DNA from: Sphingomonas sp.
GTDB taxonomy: Bacteria > Pseudomonadota > Alphaproteobacteria > Sphingomonadales > Sphingomonadaceae
Direction: 5' to 3'
Length of the DNA: 14,976 nt
NCBI GenBank assembly: GCA_030824725.1
Contig: JAPJRE010000057.1
Location: forward strand, 1 to 14,976
How positions within the stretch are numbered: the first letter of the stretch is position 1; every line of letters begins with the position of its first letter. Positions 9,183 through 14,976 of the stretch are shown here, in pieces. A model generated the notes under the pieces. The model had not been told where the DNA came from, ran no database searches, and saw nothing but the letters and a program-made list of their open reading frames with translations. Position numbers and translations under genes: made by a program.

Positions 9183-9229
9183 CCGCACCCCAACGCTTCG
9201 ACCAGCCGGAAGGCGCCGTGGCTGCTCGC

Positions 9230-10072
9230 TTATGCCCGTGACGCTTCGCGCATCCTCGCTTCGAGCCGCAGCCGCTCATGCGCCAAGGCAGCCTCCGCGA
9301 TCAGCGTGTGCAACAGCTGTTTCTGCACTGTATTCACCGGATCCTGTCCGTCGTCGCGCGCGATGCCGAGCACGGCGAGCATGCCAAGTGAGGTCTTCAA
9401 TGGATGGAACTGCCAGTTCGCTGCGCCCAGCACGGCACTTCCGACACCGGCTGCCTCCCCATTCGCCAAGGCCCAGTCGAGCGCGGCTTGGTTGACCGGG
9501 CCGAGCCGGACCTGGCTGGATCGACGCCACGTGGCAAATCGCACCGTCGACTTGGCGGTCCATCGTCCCCTGCACGTCGAACAGGCGATGGACGTGCTCG
9601 CAAACCGTAAGCGCGTCGTTTCCTAATCGGCGTTCCGCGTCAGCTTCTGAGCGAGCGCGGCGATGCGCGCATTCTCCTGCGCGCCGCGGTCGCTGAGCAC
9701 CAGCCGGCCGCGCAGCCGTGCGGTAATCGTGCTCGTAAGCCGCCACCACCCCTAGGACGCCGCCCATCATGACGTTGAGCGGGCGCATCAGAAAGTAGTT
9801 ACAGCCTAGCACGGCGAGCGCCACGGCGAGCAGCGCGGGGTCAAGCCCCAGTCGGGCAGCGACAGCGATTACCGGGAAAAGGAACAAAGGGTCGAGCGAC
9901 CGGAGCCCGACAAGGGCCTGCAACAGAGAAGCCCGCGAGGCAAATCGCGGTCGGCGGCAGGCGTCTCGACATGCACCGCTTCCCAGGAAACGCCCGGCCG
10001 CGCCGCAAGCGATCGTGCTTGCTGTGCGAGCCATTCGGAATGCGGTGAACCGCTGACGGCGACGGTGCGCAT
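9230..10072 (-). pseudogene. kdpD: Decayed kdpD (K+ sensor histidine kinase) remnant
   Basis: Pieces of the KdpD potassium-sensing histidine kinase follow in the right order but in shifting frames. From 10072 to about 9944: Usp-like segment (MRTVAVSGSPHSEWLAQQ, then VSWEAVHVETP). From about 9929 to 9774: DUF4118 transmembrane segment (DPLFLFPVIAVAARLGLDPA, LAVLGCNYFLMRPL). From 9727 to TAG 9623-9625: linker helix (ENARIAALAQKLTR). From 9611 to about 9567: LTVCEHVHRLFDVQ. From about 9538 to 9230: GAF segment (AALDWALANGEAAG, NWQFHPLKTSLGMLAVLG, EAALAHERLRLEARMREASR) ending TAA. Missing are the N-terminal Walker-containing KdpD domain, about half of Usp with the first helix, and the whole HisKA/HATPase kinase core. 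At least three frame changes are needed. No kdpE or kdpFABC is in the window. It cannot encode a working kinase; individual frames could still be translated as fragments. Confidence 0.87.
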
Positions 10073-10198
10073 CCCCACCCGTCCGAAGGATGGGAACCGC
10101 CGCTGGAGGCGGAGGGGCGCGTTGTCATGCCGCACCCTTCCCATACTGCCTGCCGCCAATCGGGTACCGCAACGATCCTCCGCTTGGGGCGCGCAGCG

Positions 10199-10489
10199 TC
10201 AGGACGGCAAAATGGGCGTGTCGCCGAGCCGCTCCGCGCCCGAAAACAGGCCTTCGAGCCTGCGCCGGAGATGCGCTGCGAAGGCCGCATCGTGCCGGCG
10301 CGCAGGGGCGGCCTGCTCCATCAACTCGTTGAACATGGAGTCGCGCACGCGCTCGATCGCAGCGGGAGATAGAAGCTTCGCTGCTTCAAGCTCCCGGCAA
10401 AGCTGCAACAGGCCGGCGGCGGTCGCCAGCGCGCGGAAGCCCGCCAGATTGAGCGAATGGTGCAATTCGGTCTTTGAGTCCTCTGCCAT
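10199..10489 (-). CDS. Small hypothetical protein (96 residues), predicted helical
   Basis: I do not recognise this protein. ATG 10489 is preceded by GGGAAG 4 bases upstream (a moderate ribosome site) and the frame ends at TGA 10199. The sequence is charged and Leu/Ala-rich (GFRALATAAGLLQLCRELEA; MFNELMEQAAPARRHDAAF), with no signal peptide or membrane helix, suggesting a soluble helical protein. It lies 173 bp downstream of the dehydrogenase stop on the same strand, and the kdpD remnant begins about 127 bp further on. It may be a real sphingomonad-specific gene or a chance open frame beside decayed DNA; overlapping open frames on the other strand are less plausible. Confidence 0.5.
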   Translation of the reverse strand: MAEDSKTELHHSLNLAGFRALATAAGLLQLCRELEAAKLLSPAAIERVRDSMFNELMEQAAPARRHDAAFAAHLRRRLEGLFSGAERLGDTPILPS

Positions 10490-10662
10490 GAGTCTTCCCG
10501 GTTCTATGCCGTGAATGATCGTGTAGCCCGTTGCTCGCGAAAGGCTCGCTCTTCTCTGGTCGGGCTGGACCTAGGATACGCCCAGCAACCCGTTGGTACC
10601 ATTGCAGTAAGGACGATCGCGGGTGCACCTCCCGGAAGGCGGTACAGGCCTCCATCAACGCC

Positions 10663-13083
10663 CTAGGACGGCAGCGCATAGGCCACCACTTCATCGCCGA
10701 TCGGCGTCTTCATGAAATGATGGCCGCCCGCGTAGATCACCAGATACTGCCTGCCGCCGATCTCGTAGGTGATCGGCGTCGCCTGGCCGCCGGCGGGCAG
10801 CACGTCCTTCCACAGCGTCTTGCCGGTGCGCAGGTCGATCGCGCGGATCAGGTTGTCAGTGGCGGCCGCGACGAAGATGAGCCCGCCTGCGGTCACCACC
10901 GATCCGCCATTGTTGGGCGTGCCGATCGTAATTGGCAGCATTGAGGGAATGCCGAACGGGCCGTTGGTACGCGCCTCGCCCAATGGGCGATCCCAGATGG
11001 TCTTGCCGGTCGCCATGTCGATCGCGCGGATGCCGCCATAAGGGGGCTGCTTGCAAAGCATGCCGGTGAAGGGCAGCTGCCAGCCGGCGTTGACGTCGAT
11101 CGCATAGGGGGTGTTCGCCTGTGGATCCCCCGCCCCTTCCGCCCCGCCGATCTTGCCACGGGCTTGGTCGCGCGGTTGCCATCCACGCTTGTTCGCCTCG
11201 GCGCGCGGTACCAGCCGGACATAGTTGGGCATGTCGTTATAGTTGGCGACAATGACGCCGCGCTGCGGATCCACCGCGATGCCGCCCCAATCGGTGCCGC
11301 CATTATAGCCGGGGTATTCGATCGAGTGCCGGTCGGCCTCGGGCGGCGTGAAGAAGCCCTGGTAACTCGCCTCGCGAAACTGGATGCGGCACACCATCTG
11401 GTCGATCGGCGACATGCCCCACATGTCGCGCTCGGTCAGGTCTGGCTTGCGCAGCGTATGCCAGAGCGACACCGGCTGGGTGGCGGCGCGCTGCTGCGGC
11501 TCAACCCCGATCTGCGGTGCCTTGATCTCGCCGACCGGGGTCAGCGGCCGGCCGGTGCGGCGGTCGAGGATGTAGATGTCGCCCTGCTTGGACGGGAGCA
11601 CCATCGCCGGAACGCCCTTGTAATCGACCAAGGTCGCCTGCGCGCCGAAATCATAGTCCCACACATCCTTGCGCACCGCCTGGAAGCGCCAGCGCGGCTT
11701 GCCCGTGGCGACGTCAAGCGCGACCAGCGAGGTGGCAAACTGGTTCTCCTGAGGGCGGCGCAGGCTGGAATAATAATCGGCCGCCGCGTTCCCCATGGGC
11801 AGATAGACGAGGCCGAGCTGCTCGTCGCCACTCGCCATGGTCCACATGTTCGGCGTGCCGCGCGCCCATTCCTGGCCTGCGGGCGGATAGCCGTTCCACT
11901 CCGGGTGCATCATGTCCCACGCCCAACGCAGCTTGCCGGTGCGTGCATCGAAGCCCTGGATCACGCCCGAGGGCGCCCACCGATCCTGCCCGTCGAGCAC
12001 CTGATGGCCGACGACAAGAACGTCGCGCACCAGCGTGGGCGGCGAATTGATCGAGACATAGCCCGATGGTACCTTGCCCATGCCCTGCTTGATGTCGGCC
12101 TCCCCGCCGCTGCCGAAATCGGGGCAGGGACGGCCGGATCGCGCATCCACGGCGACCAGCCGCGCATCGAGCGTGCCCTCGATCACCCGCGTCGCGCAAG
12201 GCTGATTCCCCGGCATGCCGGGTACGGCATAATAGACCACGCCCCGGCAGGCAGCGGTGTAGGGAATCGCCTTGTCGGGCACATTGGGGTCGTACCGCCA
12301 GCGCTGCTCGCCAGTGGCAGCGTTGAGCGCGATCAGGATGTTCTTCGGCGTGCAGAGATAAAGGCTGTCGCCGATCTTCAGCGGTGTGTTCTCGGCGCCA
12401 TAGGTCTTGGCGATCTTGGGCGAGCTGGGCACGTCGCCGGTGTGGATCCGCCAGGCACGCTTGAGATTGCCGACGTTCGAGCCGTTGATCTGCGCGAGCG
12501 GCGAATAGCGCCGGGCGCTACCCGTACCGCCATAGCTCGGCCAGTCGGCGCCGGTCTGCTGGCCCGAAGGATCGGCCATGCCCTGGGTGCCCGGCGCGGG
12601 CAGCGCGCCTTGCACCCAAAGGGGCTGACCGCTGCCGGCCACCGCAAGATCGACGGCGGTGATCGTCACCGCGGCCAGCACGCCGGCAAATGCGAACCGC
12701 CAGCGATCGCGATGCCTGCTCATCGTCGCCATCGCCGTGAGCACCGCCACCAGCACCACGACGGGCGCGATGATCCGCGGCACCTGCGCCCAGGCGTTGG
12801 CGCCGACCTCCCACCACGCCCAGAGGAAGGTGAGCACGACGATCGCGAGATAGAGCCAGCCGCCGAGCGTTTGCCCACGTACCAGCAACACCCCTGCCGC
12901 GAGCATCGCGACGCCGGTGACGAGGTAGTAGAGCGAGCCGCCGAGCACCGCCAGCCAGGCGCCGCCGATCGCCAGCACCAGCCCGATCAACGCCACCACC
13001 GCACCCACTACCCGCCCGGTCCAGCTCGGGTGCGACGGACCGCTGAAAAGGGCGCGGGTGATGGTGTGGGCGTCCGACATCAT
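10663..13083 (-). CDS. gcd: Membrane-bound PQQ-dependent dehydrogenase, glucose/quinate/shikimate family
   Basis: An 806-residue quinoprotein, the usual length for mGDH-type enzymes. It oxidises a sugar, polyol or cyclic alcohol on the periplasmic face and passes electrons to ubiquinone. An N-terminal membrane anchor of about five helices (about 23-148) precedes an eight-bladed beta-propeller starting near DWPSYGGTGSARRYSPL (180-195). Clear family blocks are NTPLKIGDSLYLCTPKN (232-248), ACRGVVYY (278-285), PSGVIQGFDARTGKLRWAWD (371-390), DVWDYD with Asp476 aligning with the E. coli catalytic Asp466, and PSKQGDIYILDRRTG with Lys499 aligning with Lys493. The E. coli HxxC motif just before CRGV is not kept (TAAC here), so glucose specificity is not assured. 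Two adjacent ATGs (13083, 13080) share GGAGA; I give the first. PQQ biosynthesis genes are not in the window. The long plus-strand frame across it is a shadow. Confidence 0.92.
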   Translation of the reverse strand: MMSDAHTITRALFSGPSHPSWTGRVVGAVVALIGLVLAIGGAWLAVLGGSLYYLVTGVAMLAAGVLLVRGQTLGGWLYLAIVVLTFLWAWWEVGANAWAQVPRIIAPVVVLVAVLTAMATMSRHRDRWRFAFAGVLAAVTITAVDLAVAGSGQPLWVQGALPAPGTQGMADPSGQQTGADWPSYGGTGSARRYSPLAQINGSNVGNLKRAWRIHTGDVPSSPKIAKTYGAENTPLKIGDSLYLCTPKNILIALNAATGEQRWRYDPNVPDKAIPYTAACRGVVYYAVPGMPGNQPCATRVIEGTLDARLVAVDARSGRPCPDFGSGGEADIKQGMGKVPSGYVSINSPPTLVRDVLVVGHQVLDGQDRWAPSGVIQGFDARTGKLRWAWDMMHPEWNGYPPAGQEWARGTPNMWTMASGDEQLGLVYLPMGNAAADYYSSLRRPQENQFATSLVALDVATGKPRWRFQAVRKDVWDYDFGAQATLVDYKGVPAMVLPSKQGDIYILDRRTGRPLTPVGEIKAPQIGVEPQQRAATQPVSLWHTLRKPDLTERDMWGMSPIDQMVCRIQFREASYQGFFTPPEADRHSIEYPGYNGGTDWGGIAVDPQRGVIVANYNDMPNYVRLVPRAEANKRGWQPRDQARGKIGGAEGAGDPQANTPYAIDVNAGWQLPFTGMLCKQPPYGGIRAIDMATGKTIWDRPLGEARTNGPFGIPSMLPITIGTPNNGGSVVTAGGLIFVAAATDNLIRAIDLRTGKTLWKDVLPAGGQATPITYEIGGRQYLVIYAGGHHFMKTPIGDEVVAYALPS

Positions 13084-13159
13084 GGGCTCTCCAGAGCGCG
13101 CAGAACGGCAGCGGCGCAGCCGTTCGGCCTGCGAAGGCAACAGGTTCAGACCCCAAGCG

Positions 13160-13175
13160 ATTGCTCGACAGCAAT
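13160..13175. promoter_or_regulatory. Inverted repeat upstream of the PQQ dehydrogenase
   Basis: ATTGCT-CGAC-AGCAAT is a perfect 6-bp dyad about 80 bp upstream of the dehydrogenase start, in the only non-coding space available for its promoter (13084-13277). It could be an operator. GGAAC lies directly beside it on the minus strand, but a matching GTT at 16-17 bases for an EcfG-type promoter is absent. No convincing sigma-70 boxes were seen. Confidence 0.3.
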
Positions 13176-13277
13176 GTTCCGTAACAGTCGAAAAAGCACC
13201 GCATCGCTGCGGTTGCGTCCACGTCCGGCGCCACGCTACCCCCCCGAACGACGGTCCGACGCGATCCTCGCCGATAG

Positions 13278-13704
13278 ATCGGAGAAGCGCCCGTTCCGCG
13301 CCATCGTGGGCATACGCCCGCCTGGGTTTCGCTGGGTTGGCGGATGGCGCTGGCACTTGCGCTGATCGGGGTCGCACTTGCCGGCCACTGGGTGGATCGG
13401 GGCGGACTGCGCGATAACACCGACGGCAAGGTCAGCTTCGTCGACGTCGTCTGTTTCACGATGATCACCGTGCCGACGGTGGGCTATGGCGACAGCGTGC
13501 CGGTGACCGACCGGGCGCGGATGTTCGATGCGTTCGTCGTCACCCCGTGCGGCTGTTCGTCTGGTTGATTTTTCTCGGCACGGCCTATGATTTCGTGCTG
13601 CGCGGGGTTTGGGAGAGATGGCGGATGCGAACCCTGCAGTGCGCTCTGAGCGGCCATGTCATCGTCGCAGGCCATGGCACGAGCGGCACGGAGGCAAAGG
13701 CCGC
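13278..13704 (+). pseudogene. Broken two-helix K+ channel (TrkA-N/RCK type), frameshifted and truncated
   Basis: The reading starts after an in-frame TAG (13275-13277), with channel-like residues from about 13311 (HTPAWVSLGWR) and a possible ATG at 13344. The first helix (ALALALIGVALAGHWVD), a pore region and the selectivity filter TVGYGD (13476-13493) are intact, although the residue two before GYGD's Val-Thr pair is Pro where related channels usually have Thr. At about 13546 one base is missing: the frame ends at TGA 13566-13568 with CGCSSG, while the +1 frame continues exactly as the family does (VRLFVWLIFLGTAYDFVLRGVWERWRM) into the start of the RCK Rossmann fold (GHVIVAGHGTSGTEA). Homology stops at a run of 14 G (13705-13718), so nearly the whole regulatory domain is gone. 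A working version would be a regulated inner-membrane K+ channel. It is divergent from the dehydrogenase. Confidence 0.85.
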
Positions 13705-13758
13705 GGGGGGGGGGGGGGCGGCAACTGGCCATGTTGCTCCCAGCAAGCTGCCGCCCCC
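13705..13758. repeat. G14 tract within a nested inverted repeat
   Basis: Fourteen consecutive G (13705-13718) run into one arm of a perfect 10-bp inverted repeat: GGGGGCGGCA (13714-13723) and TGCCGCCCCC (13749-13758). Inside the 25-base loop are two mutually exclusive small hairpins: GCAAC (13721-13725) with GTTGC (13733-13737), and TTGCT (13734-13738) with AGCAA (13742-13746). It sits exactly where the channel homology ends. It could be a slippage-prone breakpoint, the edge of an inserted repeat element, a bidirectional terminator-like hairpin, or partly a homopolymer error. Confidence 0.7.
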
Positions 13759-13949
13759 TCCACGGCAGATTTCGGCGCGGAAGCTGCCGTTTGGCAACCC
13801 GCCGACGAACGAATGAATGTAGCCGAGAGCTATCGGGGAACGGGTCCAACAGAAAGGCAACCACCTCAATTTCGCTGTCTGAGAGTGGCAGTTCCACTCG
13901 GGCGCTTGCCGGCGGAAAGTTGAGTTTTGTCCGCTCGACCTATAGCCCT

Positions 13950-14080
13950 ACCTTTTAAACCCCTCCCTATTCATCCCGACAAAAATGGTTTGAATGATGA
14001 TTGGTACTTTGATGGTATCAAGCTGCCATGAGAACAATATTTCTATTTTTATTCGATCATATAGGAAAATTCATCGGCAT
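13950..14080. other. AT-rich islet in a GC-rich genome
   Basis: This stretch is far richer in A and T than anything else in the window, with runs such as ATATTTCTATTTTTATTC around 14037-14055 and TATAGG near 14060. No recognisable protein is encoded. It could be promoter DNA, a nucleoid-protein binding region, a small-RNA gene start, or a scrap of foreign DNA. Confidence 0.5.
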
Positions 14081-14105
14081 CCGTCGGGGTCACCACGGCT
14101 TGCCG

Positions 14106-14134
14106 GCACATCCCGCCGCAGCGCGGGTGCTTTT
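14106..14134 (+). terminator. Candidate intrinsic terminator upstream of icd
   Basis: The left arm GCA-(CAT bulge)-CCCGC pairs with GCGGGTGC across the 6-base loop CGCAGC, and TTTT (14131-14134) follows on the plus strand. The U-tract is short. If active it would end a transcript entering from the AT-rich islet and insulate icd; no coding gene lies directly upstream, so a small RNA or leftover channel transcript is the possible client. Confidence 0.4.
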
Positions 14135-14219
14135 CCACATCGGCGGACCTTCGCGACGCAGCCAGCCACTGCGCGTCGGTTCGCGCTGCGAACGCGCCGG
14201 CTTTGCCCACCGCAAGCGC

Positions 14220-14248
14220 TTGATCCCCCCTCCCCTTGCCCCTAGACG
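14220..14248 (+). promoter_or_regulatory. Weak candidate promoter for icd
   Basis: TTGATC (14220-14225), a 17-base spacer and TAGACG (14243-14248) lie 36 bp before the icd start. The -35 match is fair, the -10 match poor. The spacing is the main support. Confidence 0.25.
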
Positions 14249-14284
14249 CTGCCGGGAACCAACCTGTCTCAGGAAAGCGAGCTT

Positions 14285-14976
14285 ATGGCGAAGATCAAGG
14301 TAGCAACGCCCGTCGTGGAGATCGACGGCGACGAAATGACGCGGATCATCTGGGAATGGATTCGCGAGCGCCTGATCCTTCCGTACCTTGACATCGATCT
14401 GAAGTATTACGACCTCTCGGTGCAGAAGCGCGACGAGACCAACGACCAGATCACCATTGATTCGGCCAATGCGATCAAGCAGTACGGCGTCGGTGTGAAG
14501 TGCGCGACGATCACCCCGGACGAGCAGCGTGTCGAGGAATTCAGCCTCAAGAAGATGTGGAAGTCGCCGAACGGCACGATCCGCAACATCCTGGGTGGCG
14601 TGATCTTCCGCGAGCCGATCGTGATCTCGAACGTCCCCCGCCTGATCCCGGGCTGGACCAAGCCGATCGTCGTCGGCCGTCACGCCTTCGGCGACCAGTA
14701 CAAGGCGACCGACTTCAAGGTGCCCGGCAAGGGCAAGCTGACCATGAAGTGGGAAGGCGAGAATGGCGAGACCCTCGAGCACGAGGTGTTCGATTTCCCG
14801 CAGGCCGGCGTCGCGATGGGCATGTACAATCTCGACGAGTCGATCCGCGATTTCGCGCGCGCCTCGATGAACTATGCGCTCGGCCGCAACTGGCCTCTGT
14901 ACCTGTCGACCAAGAACACCATCCTCAAGGCCTATGACGGCCGCTTCAAGGACATCTTCGCCGAGGTGTTCGAGAC
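14285..14976 (+). CDS. icd: NADP-dependent isocitrate dehydrogenase (eukaryote-like type), 3' end outside window
   Basis: The first 230 residues of the TCA-cycle enzyme that converts isocitrate to 2-oxoglutarate, CO2 and NADPH in the cytoplasm; the family is about 405 residues, so just over half is present. The N-terminus is KVATPVVEIDGDEMTRIIWE. Substrate-binding residues match the numbering of human IDH1: Ser94 in KSPNGTIRN, Arg100, Arg109 in IFREPI and Arg132 in GRHAFGDQYKATDF. This is the homodimeric IDH1/IDH2-like form usual in alphaproteobacteria, not the E. coli Icd form regulated by IcdK phosphorylation. ATG 14285 is preceded by AGGA (14271-14274) and a nearer GAG. The reading is intact to the window edge. 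It is a housekeeping gene marking the end of the accessory-looking segment. Confidence 0.96.
   Translation, partial: MAKIKVATPVVEIDGDEMTRIIWEWIRERLILPYLDIDLKYYDLSVQKRDETNDQITIDSANAIKQYGVGVKCATITPDEQRVEEFSLKKMWKSPNGTIRNILGGVIFREPIVISNVPRLIPGWTKPIVVGRHAFGDQYKATDFKVPGKGKLTMKWEGENGETLEHEVFDFPQAGVAMGMYNLDESIRDFARASMNYALGRNWPLYLSTKNTILKAYDGRFKDIFAEVFE

Larger units (their letters stand above)
13719..14284. other. Gene-poor interval between the channel remnant and icd
   Basis: About 560 bp with no convincing gene. 13719-13940 is GC-rich and holds small dyads: GAGTGG-CAGTT-CCACTC at 13883-13899, and GCGGA/TCCGC at 13912-13916 and 13930-13934. Phrases such as GCGGAAGCTGCCGTTT and GAGTTTTGTCCGCT remind me of dispersed intergenic repeats in sphingomonads (recollection only). 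About 13950-14080 is strikingly AT-rich. 14106-14134 is terminator-like. 14135-14284 carries the icd leader. Short open frames here (for example 14028-14303) show no family resemblance and overlap icd. Confidence 0.55.

Noticed and set aside
13176..13180. GGAAC (minus strand) upstream of the PQQ dehydrogenase as an EcfG promoter
   Set aside because: The base triplet at the right distance is CTT, not GTT, and the spacing is a base or two too long.
11164..13365. 733-residue open frame on the plus strand
   Set aside because: It lies wholly opposite the PQQ dehydrogenase and its promoter region, has shadow-type composition and no recognisable motif.
13484..13897. 137-residue minus-strand frame opposite the channel remnant
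   Set aside because: It spans the G tract as a proline run and the channel pore in antisense; no motif beyond a plausible-looking first 20 residues.
14028..14303. 91-residue open frame beginning MRTIFLFLFDHIGKF
   Set aside because: It starts in the AT-rich islet without a ribosome site, runs through the terminator-like hairpin and into icd in another frame, and its second half has shadow composition.

Overview
The window looks like chromosomal DNA from a GC-rich alphaproteobacterium, most likely a sphingomonad (Sphingomonas or a close relative). This is inferred from strong G/C preference at third codon positions, the family mix (DUF1328, DUF389, DUF2254, a PQQ glucose/quinate/shikimate dehydrogenase, a eukaryote-like NADP isocitrate dehydrogenase) and the wording of the proteins; it was not tested against a database. 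I found no CRISPR array, tRNA, rRNA, phage gene or transposase.

Layout. Positions 1-360 hold a possible partial gene leaving the left edge and a small DUF1328 membrane-protein gene interrupted by an in-frame amber codon. An SLC13/ArsB-type permease with central RCK_C-like domains (359-2068, minus) is divergent from a YcbB-type L,D-transpeptidase (2141-3700, plus). The transpeptidase ends one base from a CPA1 Na+/H+ antiporter on the opposite strand. From 9168 down to 3702 the minus strand reads: a 13-codon leader ORF, a DUF2254 membrane protein, a class A beta-lactamase-like lipoprotein, a DUF389 membrane protein and the antiporter. Three of these four genes appear to start with TTG. Upstream lies a badly decayed kdpD sensor-kinase remnant (9230-10072, minus), a small unrecognised protein (10199-10489, minus) and an intact membrane-bound PQQ-dependent dehydrogenase (10663-13083, minus). 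On the plus strand, 13278-13704 is a broken two-helix potassium channel whose homology stops at a run of 14 G inside a nested inverted repeat. A roughly 560-bp gene-poor stretch follows, with an unusually AT-rich islet. The window ends inside icd (14285 onward).

How it fits together. Most intact genes concern the cell envelope and ion balance: anion and Na+/H+ transport, peptidoglycan cross-linking, a periplasmic lipoprotein hydrolase, poorly characterised membrane proteins, and periplasmic sugar or polyol oxidation feeding electrons to ubiquinone. Two genes for potassium sensing or flux (kdpD and the channel), on either side of the dehydrogenase, are both dead. With the amber-interrupted DUF1328 gene this makes three degraded genes in 15 kb, so the segment looks like an accessory or stress locus under relaxed selection. 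I did not find a clearly novel multi-gene system. The best leads are the G14/nested hairpin at the channel breakpoint, the short leader ORF coupled to DUF2254, the unusual beta-lactamase-like active-site loop, and the AT-rich islet with a terminator-like hairpin upstream of icd.
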